Shown here piece by piece: positions 32,830 to 45,300 of a DNA stretch of 64,000 bases. The notes under the pieces were generated by a model that was not told where the DNA came from, ran no database searches, and saw only the letters and a list, made by a program, of their open reading frames with translations. Position numbers and translations under genes: made by a program. The DNA lies in contig SCFE01000006.1 of NCBI GenBank assembly GCA_004352715.1, positions 2,553,217 to 2,617,216 on the forward strand, written 5' to 3'. Within the stretch, counting starts at the first letter, position 1; the number at the start of each line of letters is the position of its first letter. The DNA comes from Hofstenia miamia. Taxonomy: Eukaryota; Xenacoelomorpha; Acoela.

Positions 32830-35800
32830 CATCCATACATTCTTAACATCTCAAACGTAAATAAATTCCACTAGAAATAACTTGTATCAACAAATTTCAA
32901 GCATGACAAATTATAAAATACAATAGAAATTCATTTTGAGACATTTTTATTGATTATTGTAAGTGTGACTGAAAATAGGTTAGATGATAATCAGGCCTGA
33001 CATTAATAAAACCAACTCCTCTGAACTAATAATTGGTTAGAAACCTTGTAAACATTTTCAGACATTGTAGCAGAAAATGCAAGCTGTCCTACCTAGCATA
33101 GAAAGAATTGGAGTTGTAATTAATAGAAATATTTGAAAGACGAAATATATAAATTGAGAGTATTAGCCAGAATTATAATCGCATTTGACACAGCATTAAT
33201 TAGGAGGCTGAGCACATTACCATTCAGTGCACGACGTGGAATATTTATTTATATTCATAGGTGTTAAGCCCTTTTCAACTTTGGCTAATAAGGATTTTAA
33301 ACGAGGTTTCTCATTTCAGTGAATTGCATGATGCTGGGAAGTACATGAATCGAGGAAGCAAAAATCAAATTCCTATTAGCTGGATTATTAAAATCTCTTA
33401 ACATTAATACCTGGAATTCGCCACCTGTAAAAGATTTGCGCATTCAGTTGAAATTAAAATGGGCGGCTGCAGACCGTGCAATATACTAATTGTTTGATAA
33501 AGTTTCCTTACGTTAATGCCAACAAAGACTCAATCTAAATCGGTTAACGACTATAAATTTCAAGACTAAAACTCAACAGGCTAATGCTGAACTTTAATAA
33601 TAAATAAATACATTCCCACAGCGTTACGAAAAACTAAAATCTCAGAAATAATTTTAAGTAAAGATACAGACGCTAACGTCTTCGTTATCGCACATATTTA
33701 TAGCAAGCGGAAAATTCTTTTGCAGCTGATTTGTACAAATTAATTTACTATAAGAGAGACTAGAGGTATTTTCTGAAATACAATTAAAAACATTTTTACT
33801 GGTAGGATATGTTGTTGTATTGATTATTGAAAGTCAATATATTTGGAAAATGAATTGTTGCAAGTTACGATTATTTTTCATCCTCTAACTGAAAAAATGT
33901 ATATTACGTGTGACTATCAAAAAAAGCTTTGTCTGGTTTCATACCAAAATTGTATACATATTTCACCCATTTGAATAAGTGCTTTTAATTGACAATAGCT
34001 ATGGAATATTTCATAAAACAATTTCTGCAAAACAACCGGTTTGAATTTAACTAAGACTACAGTGCAATATTGAAAAATCAGCACTTCAGTAACTGGTTTT
34101 TAGACTAGCAACCTATATATGTTTTCTAATGAAGGGATGTGAAGCGTCCATCATCATGCGTGCCTGCACTAAAACTAGAATTTATATATATATATATATA
34201 CTATACTATATTCAATATATATATTATATATGCAGCAATCTAACTTAGGAAAATAGCGTTTTGCAAATTTGCACTTCCAAGAATTTATCAGTAAGTACAT
34301 TATTAAATAAACGAAAACGAGGAATTCATTTGAACGGGAAGAATATCTAAGAATCTAATGATGACAGTGATTAAAAGAAAAACTAATTTCCTCTCAGAGC
34401 ATAGAACGTGCGTTACTTTGTAAAAATATCCACCCATGGAAGTGTAATATAATTTAATTTTAAAAATTTCTTAAAAGCATATTTAATTAAATTAAGACTT
34501 TAGAAAAGCTGTAATAACCTAATTTATTCATCTATCAACGCACCTCTATTACGCTATTTAGAGAAAATATGCCTTTCCGACAAATTTAATATCACATATT
34601 TCTATTACTTTAGCCAAATGAACAGAATCAATAAAATATCTTATCAAATATATTAATCATAGTAGGAAATTCCAAACAGCAGAATCATTCGAAGAAATGC
34701 AACAGAAATGGGAAAATAGTAAACAGCTATTATAATACACTAATTTTCCAAATTTTTCATCCATAATAATTTAATGTTAAATAAGTGGTGGGAAATAAAA
34801 CAATAACTATTCTGTATCCGTTGAATGAATGCTAATTTCTATTTTCTATTATTTTCATTCGATGAACTAATGGATATAACTGTGTGCAGAACTAGACTAC
34901 CTTACTATTTTTCTTGTTTATAAAAATTATATAAATAGAGCCAAGCGTTAAAGAGTCTTAATTATTCAGTCAATATGAGGTTAAAATATTCCTACATGAT
35001 TCTTAACACTATAAGCACCAACCACTCATCTCAGACCGATTTTTAAACAATAAAAATGACAAACTGTTGCAAAACAGCTTAATGTGTTTATATAAAAATA
35101 TTTCTGGTTTTATATGAGAAAGTATACTTTGAAAACATTGATTTTACTACTCTATTTGTGAGTGAATGACATGGTTCTTTAACAGAAACAAACAACTTGG
35201 TGTTTCTAGTATTAAATTTCTGCAAATCTATAGTATTTATAAAGCGCATATGTTGGTATTATTTGAAAAGTCAAAATTTTCATACACACAGAGCCAGGCA
35301 TTATAAAAATCAAAAATTTTTTTAAGCAATATAAGCAAATAGTGGATATATTTTCAAATCAAATGCCAAACACTTCAGTCATATCTATGTTGTCTTCCCA
35401 ATATAATCATCGACATTATCATCGTCGATTACGTGATACTTTTGGAGATGCTTGTTGTTGCAGTATAAATTTTTCAGTTCCCATATAAAATTTTCATTGG
35501 TTTTTCAATTAATATTTTAAGCTTTAGGTTGCTTCTTTCTTAAATAATTCTTAAATTTTGAGCATTTTCGACTTTGTGATTCTTATAAAAAGAATTCTTA
35601 TAGAAAACGAAAGAGTGTAGATCGGATCATTGGACAATCATTCAATATTTTATATTATATTAATTTCCAGTACATTTGGGTACATTTGACTTTATACTAC
35701 AATTGATTTAGACCAAATTTTCTGGCTGGGTTTGGATCTAAAACATTTGCAATTTATAAATCGGTCGAGGCGTTTAGCTATAAACCTAAACAGTTTTAAA

Positions 35801-37836
35801 TTCTTCATAAAATGTGAGGTGACCTATGTAGGATTCCGCCTTTATCATTTAATTCCATAAGATTAAAGTCTCAATTATTAAATGCTTCAATGGAAGTGAG
35901 ACGAAATTTGAAGAAATTGGAACCAAGAATTTAAGAATTACTTAAATAATTTTTGATAATTTCAGTAAAAATCAAAGTATATACGTGTCTAAATACAACG
36001 AAACTAAGATGAAGTCCAATGGGGCCGGAGATGATTAGGAACAATAGAATTCTAGTCGGGGAGAAACCGCACTTTTTAGGTTTTCAGGTTTAGATCTACA
36101 ATATAAATTGCGTCTTAAAACATAATATTACAACCGTGTACCAAACATCTCTAACTGGAAAAAACAATGTTACAACGATGTGTCTTAACTATCCAAATCC
36201 AGCATGTGATTTTTTGAAGTCAAATTAAATGTTAATCTGGATTTGAACTTTAAATGAAATGAAATTTAAATTGTGAATGAGCAATTTCCTATACCAGCTA
36301 ATTAAAAACAGTATTAGCATACAATTAAAATAATTAGATTCTTCCAATTTTCATTTCGATTTTGGTAAAAACAAAATATCAAAAAATAAGTACCTCTCCA
36401 GCAAAAACATTTAACTCACAATCCAACATTTAAAGCTAAAGTGGATCTAGCAAGTATGAAATCGATATATGAATATTTTCAGTGTATCACTGGAGATACA
36501 ATGCTTTTATTCACCCATACATTCTACATTTTCCAAAATGCTGATTGAATTCAATGCGGCAATATGATTCTTATGTTAGTGGTTTTTCAGTTAATCTCAA
36601 TAACTGAATTATATCGCTCTTTATCTGCAATTACTATACAATGCACAGAAAACTACCGTTATCATATATCGATCGAACAAAGTACCATTCTTAGTGTATT
36701 AACAGTGCAAAATAGATATTTGCAACGTTTGTCTAACGTCTATAACAGATAGAGCTATGGTCAACACCAGTGGTACACCTCCGTCCTCATTGAGATAAAC
36801 AATGTTCAAATATTAAATTTTTTACAAATATTGCTCAATTGAAAAAGTTGGTTGTAACTCATAGTAGTTCTAGAGACCCATTTTCACTCATTTTTACACT
36901 CACTAACAGAGCACTATGAAAAGAATTTTAGAGAATTATTTTACCCCTCTCCTAGGGCCACATAAATGCACACCAAATGTTGTTACCCATCGATAATCCA
37001 ACAATCACTTAAAATAATTATTGCAATAAAATAAAGTATTTATAAAAATAATCAGGCTTCTCTATATTTATAAAATGGAATTGGAAAATTCGCAAAAAGA
37101 ATGGATGTTTAAATTGCATTAAAACCTGGTAATTTTCGTCACCAAACAAATATTTAAAACTAAAAATTTAAAACCAAACGAAGCAATTCCTGTTACAAAA
37201 AATATAAAAATCTAACCATAACGCAAACCTTGCTGCACACGAGGAGAATCTGTTTGAAAACAACGCTTAAGCAATTTCACCATTTTGGAATGCTCCTGGA
37301 GAAAGTGACAAAATGTAGTAACACCTGCAAATTCATCCTCAATTGATTGGCCATTTTCACTTATTGATTTAGGAAACAAAAATTCTGTCAATAACTAATT
37401 AATTAAAACATCAGAAATTGTTCTAACATTTCAGACAGCTCTCCACACTTGGTCAACATTGACAGAAGCTGAGGTTGGCACTTACAACAATGTTTCACAA
37501 TTTATTGAATATATTAGAGGAATTTAACCCGACTTTTAAAGTTCATACTGCATAAGTGACAAAAGTAATACTCATACACATTTATATGAGAATTTAATAT
37601 TGTGAAATAACGTTAGGCGATCATCACAATTCATATTAATGAACCATGAACTTTTAAACTAGTGTTTCAAAACTTAAAATTTATTTTCCCTTAATTTATT
37701 GAGAGTTGTTTGAAACTTAATTAAATCAGTTTTGCACTTAATTTCCGGTTTTGATATTGCAGAGATTTTTTCTTAAAAAATAGAAATATATAGAATTTTG
37801 ATTAAAAAGAGATGTCAAATACGTCTAATTTTTCAA

Positions 37837-37873
<37 letters not shown>

Positions 37874-39945
37874 GTTAAAGGAAATTAGTGATATTTTCTA
37901 TTCACAACCAGAATCACTCGAATTTTACATGCTAACCCTGTCATTGATGGTGATGTGAAAAGGCAACACTTACTTTATTAAAGACATGCATTATTATTTG
38001 CATACTTTTTTGTAAAAATCAAAACTTAGCAAATCTTGAATTTTATTGAAACAAGGTAATTTTTTCATTGATTTTTTTAGTAATCTAGTAAACACAGTAA
38101 AAATAACAATATAATATCAAAATTCTTCTTTATTTTATGACATTGATCTTAATTGTCAATGTATGCCTAATTTCATTCAAAGAAGACAAAAATTATCAGG
38201 ACATTGTAAGTAAGATTAATAGAAAACGTATGAAAAAGTTCCTTCTATGTCTGAAATGCCATTTCATGCGATGGTTCCATTAATACAATCAGTCTCACAT
38301 AATAGATGAAAAAAATATATTTTAGAGATTCTAACACAACGCAATTTATGATAGCATTTAGTCTTGTAATGCTTGTTAATTGCTCAAATTTGAAATAATT
38401 TATCTCATTATTAGTGCGATACGCCAATTTGTATTCCTTGATGGAGTACATCATTGTGGACATCATTATATGCTTATCTTAAACAATAAATCAATATGGT
38501 AATATTGTAATTTTATGTCAGAAAACTGCCTTATTGTGTGAATCTGTAACAGCATAAAACACTCAAAAAAGAAATGATATAAAAGCTGTCACATATGGTA
38601 GTCTACGTTGTTTTTATTGGTCATAAACGTGTCTATGACATCTATAGGATAATTGATAGTATAGAATGCGACTCAAAAGGTTACTATAAAACGAGCTAAT
38701 TGTGTAATAAAAAATTGATGTCGTTAGCAAAGCTGCTTCAAGTTTAGCTTGGAGTCTAAAACATGATGTTGGTGTATGCATGCACGGATTCAATTTTGTA
38801 TGTACTCATGTGTTACATACACTTATAAGATTGGTCTAGCACCAGTCTTGAGTAGTGCAACCCTGTTCTAAATGCAATAGTTTAAATTTTAAGCGCTATA
38901 AAATAGCCTAAACTTCAAGCATTCTCACAAGAAACTTAACATGCGTAGAGTATATTCCAATACTTTTTCGTATTGATAATTCAAATTCAAACTTTTCAAA
39001 TAAAAAACATCGCCAAAAAACAACTGTTATTTGAAATGTTGTATAAATATTAATGAAGTCAAATTTGGATGAAGAAGCTGGTGAATGAGTTTGCAGCATT
39101 CTGAAAAAACTAAAATCTCGACATAACGAAATCACATTCCAATTTACTTCACACAAACCAAACCCTTCGACTAAATGAACTGGCTATGTGAGTGATCCAA
39201 CACATATTTTAAGCGCTACATCGTTGTGAGTCATAGAAAGAAGAGAAAACACATCTAACGCAAGTTTTATGAAGTTTCAGTAATAATAAACAAGAAGCGT
39301 AACTGTAAATTGTCGACGATGTCTAAAAATATCATAGTAATGGGAATCATGTCAAAATGTTCGCTTATTATCAACAAAATACCAGTATGAGTAAAACGGA
39401 TTTTTAATGTATCACATTTTTACATGGAAGGTGCATATTGAGCTCCCATGGAAGCAATGATCAGATTGTATGAGTAGGCATGACATGATTTTCTATGCTG
39501 GTTTATAAAGTTTACATGGTTTGTTAATTGAAATAAAAATACAGCAAATCAATTAAAAGAGTGATTTTTTGAACTTTGTCATTCTATACTTCAGAAAATG
39601 AAAGTGTTTGTGTTTCTTGGTCATGCATATGACCATATGATTCCTAGATGAGCTTCTTGAAAGATCTAGAATTTTCACAAGAATAGGACTATCTTAAGGA
39701 TGATTTTTAGAACCAATACTGTTCAGGACTGCATTACAATAACTTATCCACTTATTCTTATGGGTGGGAAATTTTTTACGTTCTGCTTTCTAAACCTCCT
39801 CTGAGAATGATAACAAATTAACTAATTGAATATTTTATAATAGAAAGTGATATTTAATTCTACTATAGAATTTTGTCGTGGAAATTTTTTTTCCTATTTC
39901 TGTTGTGTGGAACTAAGTGGGGCATAAAATTGTTCCAAACGTCAT
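32830..39945. other. 7 kb without a supported gene
   Basis: This is AT-rich sequence with short random frames and (TA)n tracts (34183-34200 and 37842-37869). If the minus-strand gene ending at 23757 is large, this may be intron. Nothing in it resembles a transposon protein or RNA gene. Confidence 0.45.
37842..37869. repeat. (TA)n microsatellite
   Basis: About 28 bp of TA dinucleotides. Confidence 0.9.
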
Positions 39946-39951
39946 CTACAC

Positions 39952-40338
39952 TGAAATACTACTAAATTCTTGAAATTCAACAATTTGCCTACAAAACGTA
40001 GTCAAGTTGTGAAATTTAACAGCAACGAACGGTACACACTTTTGAAAATGACTAGGGTAGTAAACCCCCCAAAACTCGTCAAGGGGTTAAAGAACTGGAC
40101 TTATAGCAATGAGTTCTACATATATGACATTAATTGTTCAGTTGAGAACGACGGAAGATTAGCGATATATTACTCAAACTGTCAGATAAATTCAGTGAGG
40201 TTGATGATTGAATTTAAAAACACTCGAGAGAATATTAAAATCGACAAATACTTGATATTTACATCACTCGCCGGAGAGTTCACTCACGGGCGAAGAATTA
40301 GTGTCAAAAGTCAGTTAGGTGGAGATAATTTCTGCTAA
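39952..40338 (+). other. unassigned ORF of about 125 codons
   Basis: This open plus-strand stretch is less AT-rich than its flanks. It is preceded by a stop and has no well-placed ATG at its start (internal Met at about residue 30). Composition is protein-like: a basic first third (T-K-R-S-Q-V-V-K-F), then aromatic and Asn-rich segments (N-W-T-Y-S-N-E-F-Y-I-Y-D), an I-E-F-K-N-T-R-E-N segment, and an end at G-D-N-F-C. It could be an exon, a retrocopy fragment or an old insertion. I recognise no family, and no transposon motif or membrane segment is visible. Confidence 0.32.
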
Positions 40339-41759
40339 TATGCCACCAACAGTAACACAACAATGCACGTTCATCCCAATCAAGAAACGTGTTAGACATC
40401 CAAATATTTTGACATTTGATAAATCTATTGGGGAATCAGTGCTGAAATTCAATTAAAAATAGATTTTTGAATACTCGTTTGCAAACTTTACCAATGCAGA
40501 AGGCCATATTATATTAAAATAGAGGGTCACTTTTTGAAAGTTGATTTTGCTCATTTTTTAAAATAATTAATCGGTCTCTTAAACACTGAAAACGGTTTTT
40601 GTAAGAAAATAACCTTTTTGCCTATCCTGAACGTGAGAATACAATGATTGCTGTTATATTTGGATTAGATTGTATTGTGTAGATTCTTTGGAATAACCGT
40701 AATTTGGTTGGGTCCTATTTTGAAACTGGTTAGATTATGGTGATAGATTTTTGAATAGCAGAGTTCGACTCAAAATCTACGTTTTTCGGTTAAGGGTATA
40801 CATGGCCATACACATTTGAATTACGAGTGAGACAATGAAAATAGTTTGCCTCAATTCTTTCATTGAATATCCTCAAAATTCATTCAATACTTTGTTTGGG
40901 GTACGTAACCCAACCTGTTCTAGACTATGGAAATAGAAATGAATATCATTTTATGGAATGGAAATGTATGGAAATTATTTTAAAAAAGACGTTTTTAAAA
41001 ATGTTCAAAACACCCGAAATATATTTAAATGTAAATAAATTTTTTAAGAACAATTACAAAGGCATTTAAAATAACCAAAATTAGTTTGATGTTGGATAAC
41101 TAATTGCATCAACAGACTAGTAAATCTTAGTCAATTCTACTCTAGATACATTCATAAATATGAAATTTGTCGCCCATGAATTCAGATATATTAATGACTG
41201 GATCGTTTGTGACATCTGCCATCTTTCGAAATTCCGGTTCCAACCCTTTATGTGGATATATACATTTTTAAAACATTTAATGACAACTCATTAATAGAAT
41301 TATCTAAAGAAAGTTTGTGATGCATGTAAATTTTCCGCATGAATGTAATCTTATATCATCGCCATGCATATATGGATTTAGATTATTTAATTTTAATTCG
41401 ATTTTGAAGAAGACTGAAATTGAAGTAATTACTAGATATGAAATTGAAATAGACTTGGAGGAGGCAAGTATCTAAGTATTACAAAATTCTATTGTGTAAC
41501 TTAGCAGTTTCAACCAAACCAATGATTGTAAGCGTCTGAAAAGAATTCTGATTTTTGTTCACAATATAGTAAATTTGTTGAACCTCTACAGGAGTTCTAC
41601 GGGACCACTCAGTCCCGTGTGATTTACTAGTCTCATTCCCATGGGCTTGGAACTAACATGAGCATGGGACCTAAAATAAATAACCTGGAGCAATGAACAA
41701 AATGTTATTCATAATTTTTCCAATTTCGATCAAAATAGTTTTGCTGTGGGATCAATAGG

Positions 41760-41897
41760 AAAAATTCATGGTATTTGAATGGATGCAAGTGCAATGGAAC
41801 TAAATGGGATTGAAACCAGTAAAAATGGAAATGTTTCTAAAATAGTTGTAGAAACAAAATGGAAATTGAAGACAATCTCATTTCCATTTGCAAGCCT
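41760..41897 (-). repeat. dispersed repeat shared with the interior of the hAT element
   Basis: Read on the minus strand, this segment matches 1326-1510 of the hAT-type element. AGGCTTGCAAATGGAAATGA aligns with AGGCTTGTATATGGAAGTAG. Then comes a well conserved block around ACAACTATTTTA and AAACATTTCCAT, and after an extra 80-85 bp in the hAT copy CTGGTTTCAATCCCATTTAG aligns with CTGGTTCTAGTCCCACTTAG. Similar TTTCCATT-type sequence near 40930-40990 may be the other side of the same repeat. Confidence 0.65.
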
Positions 41898-42288
41898 GCC
41901 TGTTAATAAATCCAACCTAGACTAATTTTCAGAAAAAAAACACGTTATCAATATTTTAAACAATATGAACATTTTTAATACATCACTGATTACTCCCATC
42001 AGAATTTATTGAGAAAAAATCCAAGGGTTAAATTTGGTTGTTCACATCAAATAACAGCATAAAATACAATCAGCTCATATAGTTTTACTTAAATTTAATG
42101 AAAATTGCCATGGGCAAGATTACAATAGAATTAACTAGATAAAAACTTCTATAGATATAATACGTATGCATCAAATCTTTGATTAATAAGCGGTGTACAG
42201 ATTTTTGGAAAATATCTTCAACAGCATCTTCAAGGTGTTCGGATGTATGGTTCGAAATAATAGCTGCGTTTTCAATCGATTTTCATAC

Positions 42289-42420
42289 CAACTGCCAGTC
42301 CTTAACTTCAATCTGCAAAGAAGAACGATATAGAACGTCTTGATCCCACGACATTGAATTTTCAATATTCTCTATTTGAAGAATTGATTCGAAAATTGAT
42401 AAAATATATCCGTTTCTTTC
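42289..42420 (-). other. candidate exon with good splice signals
   Basis: This is a minus-strand stretch of exactly 44 codons. The acceptor is CATTCCGCCTATGCATACAG (AG at 42422-42421) and the donor GTATGA starts at 42288, phase 0 on both sides. The translation includes I-F-E-S-I-L-Q-I-E-N-I-E-N and S-W-D-Q-D-V-L-Y-R-S-S-L-Q-I-E-V-K-D-W-Q. Past the donor the same frame has one TGA and then stays protein-like (A-A-I-I-S-N-H-T-S-E-H-L-E-D-A-V-E-D), so the region may instead be a decayed transposon or retrocopy with a single stop. I recognise no family. It lies on the same strand as the gene at 23.8-26.0 kb. Confidence 0.33.
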
Positions 42421-42469
42421 CTGTATGCATAGGCGGAATGTCTTTATTATTACAAATATCATCATATAT

Positions 42470-44990
42470 CATTGATAAATGTCAAATTCGATTTGAGTTT
42501 GAATGCTATTGATCGTAACGTTTTCCTGAGTCTTGATGATGTCTCTCTATCTCAATTTCAGAATCAGTGTGTTGACAACAAATTGACTTCAGGGGAGATA
42601 AAGCCAGAGTACATCAGGATATTTTTTAGCACAAACTAGTTTGTATATGACCCCCTCCCCCCAACAATGTTTGTTCAAAAGGTAGTGTTACTGCAATTTA
42701 TCTTCCAAGCGATTACTTAAATAACCAGTTTTTGATATACGATTTCAGGGATAACCTATTTTAGGCCATATAAGATCCTTACTAAAAAACTAATATGGAT
42801 ATAAGCAGTGAAAAAATACTAACAATCTAGAAATTTGCTGTAAATACTAATCAAACATAAAAAATATGTTAATTAGAGAAAAAGGATGCATAAGCGAGGT
42901 TTGCAAAATTAGCAGACGATTTTCTAATATCCGAATAGCTAACAAAACATGTGCTTTCAAAGTGAATACTATTGAAAGATTGCTTGGTGTTATTTTATTA
43001 TTCTTCGCAGATAAAAGACCGCAAATGATGTCCACTAATCTACAATAAATTCTTTACTAACGATAACTCAGAAATGGAGGGATTTTGGTACTCTGACCAT
43101 GCCACTAATGCATGTGTTGTGGCCACATTTCAAACGCAAAAGGTAACGTGGGTTCAATTCTTGAAATTTTTTAAATGATATCTGTGACCTGCAGATGTAA
43201 ATTAGACAAATTCAGTGCTAAGCTTCTACGATATCATATGCATACAAAATATATTTAAATTTCATTTGGGAACTAAGAATTCGTTTTCTTGCATCCACAA
43301 TACTGTTGTAGGAATTCAAAATCATCAAATTTTTAAGATCAGTATAATTGGGCTCACCGATTTTTTCGGTGCGCGACACGTTTAAAGGCTACGAATTTTA
43401 TTCCTAGAACTGCAATAACTCGAAAAAAAACTAATACTACAAAAAAATTGGTAGTTCAGTTGAAGACAATTTAATCATTTTGCTTTTTAGTAAATATCTG
43501 TCTATGGATAATTTAAAAAACAATTAAAATTGAAATGAATAATTAACGATTTAAAACGTCAACTGCTACAAAAACAATGCATTGAAATGAATTCCAACAT
43601 AGTAATTGAAAATTTAAAAGTAGAACCGTGTGGAGAGAAAAGTCATTTTCAAACAGTAATCAGATAGTTAACTAGCAATTCCATGGAGAATACAATTATC
43701 AAAGTAAAGATAGTCATCGCAGCGGTAAATCGTTCAACTTAGTCTAACACAGCCTTATAAACAGCGTAGAGTTGCTAATTACGAGAGCAGACATGTAGTC
43801 AGCTGATCATAACGACCAATTGCCTCTTCCTAAATAATTATGGTCTCTCAATTCAAATCATTTTCAAGTTCAAAGCTTAAAAATAACCTTTACATTTGAA
43901 AAAATTTTGCGACATGCATTGTGTTAGTTAAACCATAAGACATTGCACGTTGCAGTGACAGCTATTTTAAGTTGGCGAGGGCGTGCTTTTGACAGTTTTG
44001 AATCACACACTTCTGTGATTGATTTAGAAATACTAAAAATACCTAATGAGAATTGAGTATTTCGGAATCAGAAAACTTGATTACTTCATTAGTTTTACTA
44101 ATAAATGTGAAAGAAACTCAACAACGCAATGAAATCTTATGCTACATCAATGTAGGGAATGGAAGACAATAAAAATAAATATAATGAAATAATAAAAATG
44201 AGATAAAATAAGTTAGTGTTTATAATTAGTGGTTTGAAAAAATAATTATATTTAAATATCAACAAAATACTTTATATAGTTCACTACGGAAAAGTATTCA
44301 AACATTCAACACTTAGAAGGTTTTTATATTATGGAAAGAATTATAAAAAAATTTTACAACCAAAATCCATTTACATATTATATTATAAAATTTAAAGGCT
44401 CAACCTACCCAAAACGAAGTACCTTTGAAAACGTGTAGGCTCTTAAACTACAATTTAAAACTTTCTAAATCTGGGCAGGTAAAATTCGCAAAATTTGGGA
44501 TTGCGCAATAAAAGTTCAATAACGGTTGCGCAGTTCTACGTCAATCAATCAAATAGTTGCAAAATATGGAAATGGCCATTCAACCGTCAAGAGTCTGTCA
44601 GATGTGACAAAATGGGAAAAATTTCCATAACTTCAAGTATATATACATAGGCTGTTGATACCTTGTTATTTGCAGTTCAATTCAATTGCATCTCTTATAT
44701 AGTTAAAAACTATTAGTGTGTCCAAGAACAGCTTGAATAACAAGTCACTGAAACAAAAAATTAAATAGGCTTACCTTAAGCCTTAAATAATGCATAGTAG
44801 AATCATAAAAAAATTAACATAAAACAATAACATTTTTGCATTTGAATGTTTTAAATAATTTAAATGTGATAGATAAAATAATAATTATATACAATAAACC
44901 GAAATAGGCGACATAACTTAAGAATGAAAAGGTTGTAATTGTCTTCATTTTCAACTGTTTAAGGCGCAGATATGTAATAAATAAACATAT
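42470..44990. other. stretch without a supported gene
   Basis: This is AT-rich sequence. A segment at about 44540-44620 reads on the plus strand as V-A-K-Y-G-N-G-H-S-T-V-K-S-L, which resembles the helix-turn-helix of pogo/Tc1-type transposases, but it is too short to call. Confidence 0.4.
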
Positions 44991-45300
44991 ATATATANNN
45001 NNNNNNNNNNNNNNNNNNNNNNNNNNNNNNNNNNNNNNNNNNNNNNNNNNNNNNNNNNNNNNNNNNNNNNNNNNNNNNNNNNNNNNNNNNNNNNNNNNNN
45101 NNNNNNNNNNNNNNNNNNNNNNNNNNNNNNNNNNNNNNNNNNNNNNNNNNNNNNNNNNNNNNNNNNNNNNNNNNNNNNNNNNNNNNNNNNNNNNNNNNNN
45201 NNNNNNNNNNNNNNNNNNNNNNNNNNNNNNNNNNNNNNNNNNNNNNNNNNNNNNNNNNNNNNNNNNNNNNNNNNNNNNNNNNNNNNTATATATATATATA
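44991..45300. repeat. (TA)n with assembly gap
   Basis: 289 N at 44998-45286 are bordered on both sides by TA repeats. The true repeat length is unknown. Confidence 0.92.

Noticed and set aside
44540-44620. Possible helix-turn-helix of a pogo/Tc1 transposase (G-N-G-H-S-T-V-K)
   Set aside because: Only about 15 residues fit, with no catalytic region or terminal repeats nearby.
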